Assembly (NCBI GenBank): GCA_016794505.1
Contig: JAEUJZ010000120.1
Coordinates: forward strand, 1-64,000
DNA: 64,000 nucleotides
Direction of reading: 5' to 3'
DNA from: Myxococcales bacterium
GTDB taxonomy: Bacteria; Myxococcota_A; Polyangia; Palsa-1104; JAEUJZ01
Positions within the stretch are counted from its first letter, which is position 1, and every line of letters starts with the position of its first letter. A program made the translations under genes and the position numbers. Of this stretch, positions 1-8,663 are shown piece after piece. The notes below the pieces were generated by a model, which was not told where the DNA came from, searched no databases, and saw nothing but the letters and a program-made list of their open reading frames with translations.

Positions 1-532
1 TCCAGATGCTCTGCAACCACTTCCGATGCGCCGCGCCCCACGCCTTGACCCCGTCGGGAGCGTGCCAGCCATGACGCAGCAGAAACTTGCCAAGCTGATT
101 GCGAGCGCGCTTCTGATCGGCCTTCGCGGCCTCGCGCAGACGTACCAGATCGCGCAGCGCTTCATGCGCCTCGTCGGGCACCCATACTGCCGTCAGCTCA
201 CCCGCTCGCAGATAGCGCGCAAGCTTCACCGCATCCCGCCGGTCTGTCTTGACGCGATCCCCCGCCTTGACCGGAATCAGCGTCGGAGCGACCACGACAC
301 ACTCGATTCCCAGCACCGTGAGCTGGCGACACAGCACGTACCCGCACGCGCCCGCTTCGTAGCAGACCGAAAGCGTCGCTCGCGACGACAGCTTGCGCAT
401 CAGCCGAGCGATCGCATCGGGGCGATTGGGAATCGTTCCCAGCGACGTCACTCGCCCCATCTCGTCGCACAGCGCGACGGCAATCGTTTCCTTGTGGACA
501 TCCAAACCGACAGAGTGGATAGCGTTCTTCAC
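1..532 (-). CDS. IS110-family transposase, 3' end beyond window edge
   Basis: The minus strand encodes an open frame of 177 codons that runs off the left edge. It starts at a GTG at 532 with AGGAG eight bases upstream. It begins KNAIHSVGLDVHKETIAVAL and continues through YEAGACGYVLC, VVVAPTLIPVKAGD and KTDRRDAVKLARYL. These are the RuvC-like DEDD catalytic motifs of IS110 transposases (Asp in GLDVHKE, Glu in YEAG, Asp in KTDRRDA). IS110 enzymes move elements without long terminal inverted repeats. The upstream end of the element, TCAGTATGGACCGACCGGC, lies near 610-630 and recurs at 7168. The C-terminal Ser motif domain is outside the window, so intactness cannot be judged. Confidence 0.9.
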   Translation of the reverse strand, partial: MKNAIHSVGLDVHKETIAVALCDEMGRVTSLGTIPNRPDAIARLMRKLSSRATLSVCYEAGACGYVLCRQLTVLGIECVVVAPTLIPVKAGDRVKTDRRDAVKLARYLRAGELTAVWVPDEAHEALRDLVRLREAAKADQKRARNQLGKFLLRHGWHAPDGVKAWGAAHRKWLQSIW

Positions 533-629
533 CGACCGGCTCCTGTCGCCTGTAGCTCTGCGTTGGGTTGGCTCGACGGCGCGCAACGTAACCTACTCCG
601 CTGCGACCGCGAGCCGGTCGGTCCATACT

Positions 630-836
630 GACTACGCGACCCCGATGGTGACAGGCGCCATCGGCCTGGTCATCGCCAACAACGCCAACCCGCCCATTCA
701 GGGAAATGCTGCCACCGTCATCAGTCGGATCCTCTGTAATGCGACCGTGGTCCCCGGTCTAGCCGGCCAGATCGGCGGTGGGGGACGGATCCTCAATGTT
801 TTCGCTGCGATAACGAACGCCAACGGCTGTCCCTAG
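630..836 (+). pseudogene. 3' remnant of a subtilisin-like (S8) protease interrupted by IS110
   Basis: The plus-strand frame reading DYATPMVTGAIGLVIANN and on to a TAG at 834 matches the region around the catalytic serine of subtilases (usual pattern G-T-S-x-A-T-P-x-V-x-G). Upstream of 630 the frame enters the IS110 end, and the residue at the serine position is now Asp from the junction codon (630-632). About 68 residues remain. The rest of the protease would lie on the far side of the element, outside the window. The active serine has been lost, so this copy is inactive. The identification rests on one motif plus its position at the C-terminus. Confidence 0.7.
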
Positions 837-851
837 GATGTGAACGAGAGA

Positions 852-1169
852 ATGCACATGAGGTACCTTCGAGGATTTTTCTTGTCCGCCGCTTTAAGCC
901 TGTGTAGCTGCGGCGCCGATCAGCTGGGAGCCTGCGGGCCCCAAAAGTCGTGCTTCTCTCAGAGGGAGGTCTGCGTCTCCGTCATGCAGGATCGCGGACA
1001 GTGCGCGCCGGCCTGCGAGCCCAGGGCCCCAGCAGGCAGTAGCCAGAGTGCGCCAGCCTGCAACGACAACGGCTGCTGTCCGCAGAACCTGGAGTGCCAG
1101 CAGGTCGCTCCCGCCGATTGCTGGCCCTGCCGCGTGGTCGTCCTCGCCTGCGTGGCGCCCAGGACCTAG
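852..1169 (+). CDS. small Cys-rich lipoprotein, function unknown
   Basis: About 105 residues. The N-terminus MRYLRGFFLSAALSLCSCGA is a lipoprotein signal peptide with a plausible lipobox ending LCSC, so the protein should be lipid-anchored outside the inner membrane. The mature part has many cysteines in a pattern like disulfide-rich secreted proteins (ACGPQKSC, DNGCCPQNLEC). It starts 15 bases after the interrupted subtilase gene and may have been its operon partner. Start choice is uncertain between 840 (GTG), 852 and 858 (ATG). The family is not recognised. A link to the protease, as inhibitor or anchor, is only suggested by adjacency. Confidence 0.65.
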   Translation: MHMRYLRGFFLSAALSLCSCGADQLGACGPQKSCFSQREVCVSVMQDRGQCAPACEPRAPAGSSQSAPACNDNGCCPQNLECQQVAPADCWPCRVVVLACVAPRT

Positions 1170-1688
1170 GTCCGACTCCGCTCGGCAGTTCGATGCCGGG
1201 CCGGCTTCTGAAATCGAGGGAGCTGTATCAGCCGAACGTTGCTTGGTTTGAAGGCTCGGTTGCGGTACGCAGATCGTTCTTTGGTGTTCGGTGCGCCGGT
1301 CCCTAGTCAATGCCAGTCACTTAAGCCATCCATCCGTCGCTGGGGGGCGGGCTGTAGTCGCTGCCGCCGTGCATCAGCGGGGCACGGCGCTCCCAGCTGG
1401 CGTCGCGGGGCGGCCCAGTTCGGCTGGTTCGCCCGTCGCGAGGGATTCCGCATCGTGGCACCCATCCGTCGCTCGGACGAGGCCACGTACCCCGGTGCCG
1501 TACCGGTGTCAACGAAGCAATTGCCCGGCGCTGCGCGTATAGGGGCAGTCCTTCGCGGCGATGTCGGGAATGCGTTAGGACCCGCGAGCGCGGTGAGTCG
1601 ACTTGGGAGCCTGATCGGAACCACCGCCTGCACGCGATCTTGGGCAGTGCTGCCTTCAACCCTTGGTCAGCGCATCCCTGGCCGACCG
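1170..1688. other. 519-base gap, no supported gene
   Basis: Several open frames cross this stretch on both strands, but all have Arg/Ser/Pro-rich shadow composition, no ribosome site and no recognisable motif. No RNA gene, repeat or terminator was seen. Confidence 0.5.
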
Positions 1689-2177
1689 TTACGAGGGGGG
1701 CGACTTGCTCAGTGCAGCGACGGCTCGTTCGATCTCAGGCGCGGCGATGCGGCACCAGCCCATTTCGTGCAGCAGGCGAATCGCCTCGGGAACGGAAGCC
1801 GCCAAACGCAGGGGCAGCTTGCGCCGCGATGCCATGTGAATCCCCGTGATGATGCTGCGAGCCACCGCGGCTGCGAAGCCGTCCCCGCCGAACACCGTCA
1901 CCGTGGCCAGGGTCAGGGCTTCGCGCTGCTGGGACTTGCGTGCAAAGCGCTGACGCACATCGTCATCTGGTAGCTGTCCCAGGCTCGAAAAGATCACCAG
2001 CTCTGGAATGGGTCGACCGTGCCGCAGGCGGTATGCGTCGATCTGGTCGCCTGCCAAGACCATGTCCGCCAGCGTTGGCTTGCCGTGAAAGTAGCTGATG
2101 TGCAGCAGCTCGCCTTGTGACTGCAAGACGCCGACCCCCACCGTGGGCAAAGTGCAGAGGATCTCAAGACTGGACAT
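1689..2177 (-). CDS. STAS/SpoIIAA-like small protein, paralogue 1
   Basis: 162 residues starting MSSLEILCTL at 2177. An upstream in-frame extension to 2333 is unlikely, because its composition is poor and it runs into the truncated kinase. It resembles the two proteins at 4284-4730 and 4807-5223: a short beta-strand, a helix, a mid-protein strand, then a conserved block (here VTVFGGDGFAAAVARSIITG) and a C-terminal helix of the EAIRLLHE type. Size and alternating strand/helix pattern fit the STAS/SEC14-like proteins common in myxobacteria, but the family assignment is inferred from pattern. No catalytic residues are evident. It lies just downstream of the truncated kinase gene on the same strand. 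Confidence 0.6.
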   Translation of the reverse strand: MSSLEILCTLPTVGVGVLQSQGELLHISYFHGKPTLADMVLAGDQIDAYRLRHGRPIPELVIFSSLGQLPDDDVRQRFARKSQQREALTLATVTVFGGDGFAAAVARSIITGIHMASRRKLPLRLAASVPEAIRLLHEMGWCRIAAPEIERAVAALSKSPPS

Positions 2178-2342
2178 GGTGAAGCGTTCCGTCAGTGTAA
2201 CGCGGAGCGCCCAGCCCGTGCCGTGTCCAAAGCAGACAACACCGCGCTCGCCTGCCCTCGCTTCCCTCGTGAAAGCGGTGGCACAGAACCACGATTTTGT
2301 CCGCAGCCACTTCGACGGCGCGCGGACAAGCAACCGACAGAT

Positions 2343-3185
2343 TCAGACGACCATGATGTTGCTGGGCTTGATGTCGCGATGGATCAAGCCTTGTTTGTGC
2401 GCGGCGTGTAGCGCTTCCGCCACTTGCTGAATGACGCGCACTTTTTCAAACAGCGACATCTCGACTTGCGCCCGATGCAGCGGTCGTCCCGCGATCAGCT
2501 GCATGCAGATATAAGGATGCGACGCATCGCCATCGGCCGTCGGTAGCTCACCGATCTCATAGACTTTGCAGATGTGCGGATGCTCTAGCGAGGCTTGCAG
2601 GCGGGCTTCGCGCAGAAAGCGACGCACGACGCCCTGCCCGCGCGTGTCGTCGTCCTGACCCAGCATGGGATGGATGATCTTGAGCGCCACCATGCGGTTC
2701 AAGCGCGGATCGCGGGCGCGATACACCGCGCCCATGCCCCCAGCGCCCAGGACGGCTTGCACTTCGTAGCGATCCCACTTCTGCAGCGAGCGCGGAATAC
2801 CGACGTATGGCACCGAGGGCGCAGAGCGCGGAGCCGACATCGCCGCGCCGCTTCGCACCGCTCCCACCGACCGGGTTGAGTCGGTTTCGTCTTCGCCTTC
2901 TGGCTCGTTTGGCGATGGTAGATCCTGCCCAGGCTTGTCTGCATCGATCGTCGGGCCGTCTGCTTTGGGCGCAGCGTTCTTGGGCGCGCTGGCAAGTACC
3001 TTGGGACGCAGCGGCTGCGATGCATCCTGGGTCGCAGCCTGCACGGCATCCGTCATCCCAGCCGAGGCACCCTCGGGTTCGCTGCGCGCCGGCTCGCGAC
3101 GATCCAGCGTCTTGTCAAACGCGATGGCTCCGCGAGAGCTGTCACCAGCAGGCGAAGATGCAGACGGAGAAGACTTTTGCGGCAC
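2343..3185 (-). pseudogene. Hanks-type Ser/Thr protein kinase truncated after the catalytic loop
   Basis: 280 residues. Residues 1-137 are a low-complexity Ala/Pro/Asp linker. Kinase subdomain I is at 147-152 (GAGGMG), the ATP-binding lysine is near 169 (VALKII), and the catalytic loop HRDIKPSN ends the protein with IMVV and a TGA at 2343. The DFG magnesium loop, the APE segment and the whole C-lobe are missing, and no kinase-like sequence follows in any frame toward the STAS-like gene. A deletion probably removed the 3' half. A product, if made, should lack kinase activity. The annotated start is a GTG; a later Met at residue 44 is an alternative. Confidence 0.75.
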
Positions 3186-3417
3186 CTTTTCACTATATCA
3201 CCGAGGCTGTCGCGGTTTCCGACGGCGATGCGCGGGACCAAGCTACGTGCCAATCCTTCACGCATCCTGCGGATGCTTCCCTTGCGTACGAGAAGGCCGG
3301 GGCTGCCCAGCATCGGAAGACCCTTGGGACGGGGACGCGTGGCGTACGCTCTAGCGACACTGCGAGCCGAAGCATGCGAAGGTGATGCCTGCCTCGCGCA
3401 TGCGGCATGAGGATTCC

Positions 3418-4287
3418 ATGCAGTCTGACTCTCTGAACTCGTCGAAGAAGCGGGCCATCCAGGCACCGCTGTGGATCGACACCGACCTGGCCCTGGGGGC
3501 GGGCCGCGGCGATGTCGACGACGGCTATGCCGTAGCGGCCGTGCTGTGTGCAGCCCGCGATCGCCTGCTCGGCATCAGCACGGTTTCAGGCAATGCCGCA
3601 GCCGACGTCGCCGCCCACTTCACTCGCGAGCTTCTGTCCGCGGCCGGCATCCAGAAAGACGTCGTGCAAGGGGCGGCTCGGGCCGGACAAGACACACCGG
3701 CCGCAGCGGCCATCGCATCGCTGCCCGCCGGAACACAGGTCTTGGCCCTGGGCCCGCTGTCCAATGTGGCGGCTGCGCTGCGGCGCGATCCTCGGCTGGC
3801 CCAGCGCATCACGGTGCATACCGTGGGTGGGAACCTGCAAAGCTGGGGGCGCTTTCCGCCGCTGTGGCCGCACGAATTCAACCTGGCGATCGATCCGCAG
3901 GCCGCGGCCGAGGTCTTTGCTTCACCCCTGCGCAGGTGCATCCATCCGCTTGATGCCTGTGGCCAGCTCGTGGTGTCCGGCCGGGATCTTTGGCGCATCG
4001 CTGATGCGTCGCCGCTTGCGGCCTTTCTGGTCGCTCACTCGCTGCGCTGGTGGTTGCTATCGCCGCTGCGCCTGCGTGCGCTGCGCTTTCCGCTGTGGGA
4101 TCTCGCACCGGCCTTGCACGTCTTGGACCTGCTGCCCGCGCAGATCGAGATCCACCACATGTCGCTGCGTGGCCGTGGCCTGCTGGTGCGGGACGACAAC
4201 GCGCGGCCCAGCGAATTCGTCCGCCACATCGACCGCACCGCGGCCCTACGCAACTTCGATTCGCTGCTGCGCAGCCACGCCCGCTAG
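3418..4287 (+). CDS. inosine/uridine-preferring nucleoside hydrolase family protein
   Basis: 289 residues, start ATG 3418 chosen because GAGGATT precedes it; an earlier in-frame start at 3382 lacks a ribosome site. The N-terminal DTDLALGAGRGDVDDGYA (from residue 21) is the calcium-binding Asp cluster of the family, although the first spacing is longer than the usual DTDxxxDDxxA. ALGPLSNVAAAL and HEFNLAIDP are further family motifs. These enzymes cleave the N-glycosidic bond of ribonucleosides in salvage and are normally cytosolic. The length is slightly below the usual 310. The gene ends facing, and overlapping by four bases, the STAS-like gene at 4284. Substrate cannot be assigned. Confidence 0.85.
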   Translation: MQSDSLNSSKKRAIQAPLWIDTDLALGAGRGDVDDGYAVAAVLCAARDRLLGISTVSGNAAADVAAHFTRELLSAAGIQKDVVQGAARAGQDTPAAAAIASLPAGTQVLALGPLSNVAAALRRDPRLAQRITVHTVGGNLQSWGRFPPLWPHEFNLAIDPQAAAEVFASPLRRCIHPLDACGQLVVSGRDLWRIADASPLAAFLVAHSLRWWLLSPLRLRALRFPLWDLAPALHVLDLLPAQIEIHHMSLRGRGLLVRDDNARPSEFVRHIDRTAALRNFDSLLRSHAR

Positions 4288-4730
4288 TCCTGCGATGGTG
4301 AATTCGCCGCAGACTGCATGAGCTTGCGCCGCTCTTCGCGCAGAGCACTCCACGCGTCGTCTTCGCTGGCCACAAAGAGCTCTTGCACGAAGGTGCGACC
4401 CGATACCAAGCGCGCTGCGGCATTCAGCAGCGCGACCGTTGCGCGCAGGACGATGTTGGCCCCAAAGATGATGCTGCGTCCCTGGGTTGGATGACGGCGA
4501 TACCAGTCGGCCAGAAAGCGTCGCTGCTCGGCCGAGATGGGAACGGCCTCGCGCGCATCGACAAGGACGAAGCTGCGGCCGTGCTCTTGTTGCACGTCCC
4601 AGATGGGCGAAAGCAAAGTGCTCAGCTCTTGCGTGCTGGCGGGCCCACGAATCTGCAGCAGCACGACATCGCCCTCTGTATAGAAGCGATGCGTTCCGCA
4701 GCTCTTCCAGTGGGGCTGCGGCGGGGCCAT
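4284..4730 (-). CDS. STAS/SpoIIAA-like small protein, paralogue 2
   Basis: 148 residues from ATG 4730 (MAPPQPHWKS). A longer frame to 4853 would overlap the upstream paralogue by 47 bases. The core reads DVVLLQIRGPAST, then a helix, SFVLVDAREAVPIS, then SIIFGANIVLRATVALLNAA, matching strand-helix-strand blocks in the paralogues at 1689 and 4807. SFVLVDAR in this copy and VFLLVDAR in its neighbour align directly, showing recent duplication. The role is unknown. STAS-type folds often act as phospho-switch or nucleotide-sensing partners, but nothing here proves that. Same strand and almost adjacent to paralogue 3, so probably co-transcribed. Confidence 0.65.
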   Translation of the reverse strand: MAPPQPHWKSCGTHRFYTEGDVVLLQIRGPASTQELSTLLSPIWDVQQEHGRSFVLVDAREAVPISAEQRRFLADWYRRHPTQGRSIIFGANIVLRATVALLNAAARLVSGRTFVQELFVASEDDAWSALREERRKLMQSAANSPSQD

Positions 4731-4806
4731 ATCAGGCGATGAAGGCAAGCAGTCAGACTCAGCCACGTCGCGATCGTAGCACGCCGGATACGTCGCAGAG
4801 CACGTG

Positions 4807-5223
4807 TCAATCGACAGGCGGCGTCGGGGTAAGCTGCTGCCGATGCTGCTCAATCAGTGCCATTGCCTCCGCTTCATCGGCCACAAAAAATAGCGACCGC
4901 AGGTCCTGATCATCGCGACCCAAGAGCCGCGCTGCCGCACTGACCAAGCTCACCACGGTGCGCTGCACCAAGCTGGCTCCGAACAGGACCACGGCGCCGC
5001 GAAATGGCGATTCCGGCCTGAACTGCGCAGCATAGCGGCGCGCCTCAGCCGATGTCGCGCCCATGTCACGCGCATCCACCAAAAGAAAAACGTGCCCCTG
5101 CTGCTGCTGCACCTTCACACGCTCTTCAAACATCTTGCAGATGTATTCAGGATCACCAAAAAAGAGAGTGATTCTGCTATGCTCCGACGCGGAGAGATCC
5201 CTGCTTGGCTGCCGTGTCCCCAA
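4807..5223 (-). CDS. STAS/SpoIIAA-like small protein, paralogue 3, possibly 5'-truncated
   Basis: 138 residues as read from 5223. The conserved core starts at ITLFFGDPEY and continues VFLLVDARDMGATS and GAVVLFGASLVQRTVVSLV, clearly paralogous to the gene at 4284. Only about 17 residues precede the first core strand, versus 25-30 in the paralogues, and the upstream side abuts the integrase gene. The element carrying the integrase may have inserted at the 5' end and replaced the original start. No good ribosome site is seen before 5223. Confidence 0.6.
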   Translation of the reverse strand: MGTRQPSRDLSASEHSRITLFFGDPEYICKMFEERVKVQQQQGHVFLLVDARDMGATSAEARRYAAQFRPESPFRGAVVLFGASLVQRTVVSLVSAAARLLGRDDQDLRSLFFVADEAEAMALIEQHRQQLTPTPPVD

Positions 5224-5301
5224 CCTCTAGACGGGGACCCACATGGGCCTACGGGATCACGGTGGGATCTCCACATGGCTACGGCCGGGGAGCAGCGCGC
5301 G

Positions 5302-6354
5302 ATGGGCGAAGTGATCAAGCGGGAGAAGAATGGGAAGTTCATCGGCTGGTACATCCGCTACTACGATGCCGACGGGAAACGGCGCATCAAGGCGAGCAAG
5401 CAGCCGACGTACAACGAAGCGCGGCGCATGCTTTTGCAGATCGAAGCGGGGATCGCGCGCGGCGAAATGGGTGTCGCGGAACCGAAGAGCAAGATCACGG
5501 TCGCAGAGCTATGCGCTCAGTTTCTCGATGCGGCACATCCGCGGGCAAAGAGCGAAAAGGAATATCGCCGCGCGGCCTCGTCGGGACTGAACCGCATCCT
5601 GCCGCTTCTGGGGACGCTGCGCATCGACAAGCTGCGACGGCGCGACATCGAAAACGCCCGCGACAAGCTAAGCACGCGCTACAAACCGAACACCGTGCGC
5701 TCGGCGATGCGGCCCCTCGGCGCGGCGCTGACCTGGGCCGTGCAGCAGGATCTGATCGCGCAGTCACCGATGTACAAGATCGTGCGCCCGCGGCTTGAGT
5801 ATTCGCAGGAGCGGCTGAGCACAGAAGAGGCGAGCGCGCTGCTTGCGGAAGCGAAGCGGCAGGCTCCTAAGAGTCCGCGCACATACTCCCTTTTCATCGG
5901 CATCGCGCTCGCGCTGCGCTTAGGACTGCGGCGTGGCGAGATCTTCGGACTGCGCTGGGAAGATGTGGATTTGAAGGGGCGAAGACTGACGGTGGCGCGG
6001 TCCTTCGACGCACTCCCAAAGAATGGGAAGGTGCGCACGCTGCCCATTCCGTCCGTACTCCTAGAAGAGCTGGAGAAGTGGCGCGCAGTCTGTCCAAAGT
6101 CTGCGAAGGTGGTTCCGATCGGAACCAGCTGCCGGACGGGGCTGGCGAAACTCCTAGGTGCTGCGGGCTGCAAACCGCTGTCGCGTGGCTGGCACGGACT
6201 GCGTCACACCTTCGCATCGATCTTCATCGAGCAGGGCGGCAACATCCTGGCGCTCAAGGACATGCTCGGGCACTCGTCGCTGGCGATGAGCCTTGTCTAC
6301 TCACACCTGGCTCCGAGCGCGCTGGCGCGGGATGTGGAGAAGATGAAGCTCTGA
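5302..6354 (+). CDS. tyrosine recombinase / phage-type integrase
   Basis: 350 residues from ATG 5302, preceded by GGGGAG nine bases upstream; an alternative start at 5275 has a weaker site. The N-terminus MGEVIKREKNGKFIGWYIRY is the Arm-DNA-binding beta domain. A core-binding SAM-like domain follows, then the catalytic domain with Arg in LRLGLRRGEIFGLRW, Lys in NGKVRTLPI, the HxxR box in HGLRHTFAS, LGHSS, and the nucleophile Tyr in SLVYSHL. All catalytic residues are present, so it is probably active. It catalyses site-specific strand exchange for an integrated element. No tRNA or obvious att duplication was found, so element limits are unknown. IS110 and serine-recombinase debris lies downstream. 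Confidence 0.92.
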   Translation: MGEVIKREKNGKFIGWYIRYYDADGKRRIKASKQPTYNEARRMLLQIEAGIARGEMGVAEPKSKITVAELCAQFLDAAHPRAKSEKEYRRAASSGLNRILPLLGTLRIDKLRRRDIENARDKLSTRYKPNTVRSAMRPLGAALTWAVQQDLIAQSPMYKIVRPRLEYSQERLSTEEASALLAEAKRQAPKSPRTYSLFIGIALALRLGLRRGEIFGLRWEDVDLKGRRLTVARSFDALPKNGKVRTLPIPSVLLEELEKWRAVCPKSAKVVPIGTSCRTGLAKLLGAAGCKPLSRGWHGLRHTFASIFIEQGGNILALKDMLGHSSLAMSLVYSHLAPSALARDVEKMKL

Positions 6355-6616
6355 AAAAACATAACGCGACGATTAACTGGCTCTGCGTCACCCAGGTCTC
6401 AGATCGCTGGTCAGATGCAGCGTACCTGACCGTTCCCCCCCTTTCTGCAGCACCGCGAAGACGGTTTGCTCAGATCGCCCCCCTTTGCCCGGTCGCACGG
6501 CCTCTGCCTGGGCACTGCCCAAGTGCTTCGGTCCAAACTCATCCCCTGGTGAAGAAAACCACAAGGAGCGCGTCTCCCTATGTCGTATGATCGCCACAAC
6601 GAAAAGAGGTGTGCCC

Positions 6617-7153
6617 ATGCGAATCGTTCTTTCCCTGGGGCTGGCCTTCCTGCTGACCGCCCCGTGGTCTGGGGCGCCGGCCTTTGCGTCGCCTCCGGTG
6701 ATGAACCTCGACCCCGCCGAGGAGGCGGAGTTTGTCGTCGAAACCAAAGTGCTCTCGGTGGAGACGCGCCCGCCGAAGACCGCGGAGGGCACGGAGACCA
6801 CGGAGCTCCTCTGCATAGTGACAAAGGTGGTCAAGGAAAAGACCTCGCTCAAGACCCGCCTATCGGTGGGAAGCCGCCTGTCGCTGGTGGGCACCTGCCA
6901 GCGACACGCCAAGCCCATGGAGGCGCGCGAGGCCGGCTACCCGTCGGATCGCTGCGACGCCGGGGCGTGGACCGCTCCGTACTGGATGAAGCAGCAGGCC
7001 AAGGAGCAGCCGCTCACCCTCTACCTGCGCCACGCGACCAGCGATGGCAAGGACAAGCCCGTTTTAGGCAAGCTGGAGACGGTGGCGGATCGGCGCCCAG
7101 GGCCGACCCCGGCGACGGTAACCCTGCTGCCTGTGGCGGCGACAAAGAAGTAG
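6617..7153 (+). CDS. exported protein of unknown function
   Basis: 178 residues from ATG 6617, with AGAGGTG upstream. MRIVLSLGLAFLLTAPWSGA then PAFA is a classic cleavable signal peptide, so the mature protein is periplasmic or secreted. The mature part is mostly beta-strand-like (FVVETKVLSVETR, RLSVGSRLSLVGTC) with three cysteines and a Pro-rich C-terminus (GPTPATVTLLPVAATKK). It could be a small beta-sandwich, but I do not recognise it. It lies between the integrase and the IS110 remnant and may be cargo of that island. The IS110 end begins only about 15 bases after the stop. Confidence 0.7.
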   Translation: MRIVLSLGLAFLLTAPWSGAPAFASPPVMNLDPAEEAEFVVETKVLSVETRPPKTAEGTETTELLCIVTKVVKEKTSLKTRLSVGSRLSLVGTCQRHAKPMEAREAGYPSDRCDAGAWTAPYWMKQQAKEQPLTLYLRHATSDGKDKPVLGKLETVADRRPGPTPATVTLLPVAATKK

Positions 7154-7167
7154 CCGCGACCCGCTAA

Positions 7168-7960
7168 TCAGTATGGACCGACCGGCCCGCGGTCGCTGCG
7201 AGCCGGCGAGCTGACGTCGCAGATACCGCGCAAGCTTGACCGCATCGCGACGATCCGTCTTGACGAGATCCCCCGCTTTGACCGGCATCAGCGTCGGAGC
7301 CACCACCACACATGCGATTCCCAGCGCCGTGAGCGACAAAGCACATGAAGCGCTGCGCGATCTGGTACGCCTACGTGAGGCGGCGAAGGCCGATCCGATG
7401 CGTGCTCGCAATCAGCTCGGCACATTTTTCCTGCGGCACGGCTGGCATGCTCCCGACAGTGTGAAGGCGTGGGGTGCGACGCATCGGGCATGGATGCAGC
7501 GCATCTGGATGGAACAGCCGACGCAGCGCGTGGTGCTGCAAGAAGACCTGGCTGAGCTCGACCCACCAGAACCAGCGCATCGCGCGTCAGGACGCGGCGC
7601 TGCACGCGCAGATCGAAACCCTGCCCGAGAAGGTGAAGCAGGTGATCGGCGCGCTGCAGAGCCTGTACGGCGTGGCCGAGCTGTCCGCGCTGACCGTCAT
7701 GGCGGAGACGGGAGACCTGGGCTCTGTCGCAAGGCACCGCAGCTTTTCAGCTACGCGGGGATGGTGCCCAGCGAGCATTCGAGCGCAGGACCGGGCAACG
7801 AACGTCGAGGCGCAATCACCAAGGCCGGCAACGCGCATCGGCGCTGGATCGTCACCGAAGCGGCGTGGCACTATCTTCGGCCGCCGAAGGTCTCAGCCGA
7901 GCGGGCACACAAGAGCGAGGTTTGGCGAAGCCCTAGGCCCACGCAGGGAAAAGGGAAACC
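7168..7960 (+). pseudogene. rearranged and frameshifted IS110 transposase remnant
   Basis: The stretch opens with TCAGTATGGACCGACCGGC, the same end sequence as the IS110 copy at the left edge. From about 7210 to 7333 the transposase is encoded on the minus strand (VVVAPTLMPVKAGDLVKTD, then RRDAVKLARYL). From 7334 it continues on the plus strand (AHEALRDLVRLREAAKAD, LRHGWHAPDSVKAWG). So codons around 78-115 are inverted relative to the following part. Further along, frame changes occur near 7560 and 7740 (VKQVIGALQSLYGVAEL, then LFSYAGMVPSEHSS and ITKAGNAHRRWIVTEAAWHY). The first 75 codons are missing. It is not functional. Confidence 0.85.
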
Positions 7961-7970
7961 ACGGCTTTCC

Positions 7971-8590
7971 TTACAGCGGCGCACCGACGGTAGCGACCAG
8001 GATTGCCCGGTCTTCCGGGGAGAGTGTGCGGATGGGGTTCAGAAGGTCGACTAGGCTGGCGGATCGCGTGGCCCTTGGCGGCTCGGCGGGGGCAAACAGT
8101 GCGGTTAGCGGCCAGAGTCCGGGCAGATTCCGTCCCAGACGTGCGAGCTGCGGCTTGAGTGCGGGCGGAATCCGTTGTTGCGCCTCGGCCTGCATGCGCA
8201 CGGTCCTGCTCGGAGGCGTGCTCGGTCTGCACGAGGGCTTGCGGCGCAGACTTCCAGCGTCGTTCGAGTTCCTGCGTGACCAAGCGATGCTCAAGCTCCG
8301 CGTGGTCGTATTGCCGTCGGGCACGACAGACTTCATCGCGCAGACGCTGTAGCTGGCGGTTCTGCGCCGCAGCGATGTACGGCTGCTGCTCCATCGCGCG
8401 CTGCAGGGTGGCCTCGTACCGATCCACCTCGACCGGAAGAATCGCGGCAAAAAAGGAATCCACCACGCAGGGGTCCACGTGATCGCAGCGGACGGACTCG
8501 TGATGCAGCGTCGGATCGCCGGGCTCGCGCACGCAGCGGCAGTAGCCGGAACTGGACACGCCGAGCCCGTGCAGTGCGCAGGATTCCTTG
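7971..8590 (-). pseudogene. large serine recombinase, C-terminal remnant with frameshift
   Basis: The minus strand from about 8590 reads a zinc-ribbon-like stretch (GYCRCVREP, SVRCDHVDPCVVDSFF). A coiled-coil follows (LQRLRDEVCRARRQYDHAEL, then EHRLVTQELERRW), typical of the C-terminal region of large serine recombinases. After a frame change near 8205-8225 it resumes as RLGRNLPGLWPLTALFAPAE, resembling their DLPALWxxxTTT motif, and ends at a stop at 7971. The N-terminal resolvase domain with the catalytic serine is absent. It is dead mobile-element debris, next to the IS110 remnant. Confidence 0.7.
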
Positions 8591-8663
8591 ATTAAGTTCC
8601 TGTTCGTATTATCCTGCTCACCTTCCGCTGCGTCGCTGTCGCGCTTACGGACTGCTTGCGCGG

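Noticed and set aside
1239..1973. 244-codon plus frame overlapping the first STAS-like gene
   Set aside because: Composition typical of shadow frames; its second half is antisense to a gene with paralogues.
2178..2200. CGGCACGGGCTGGGCG as a sigma54 site for the first STAS-like gene (minus strand)
   Set aside because: The -12 element matches only the GC core; too weak beside the other sites.
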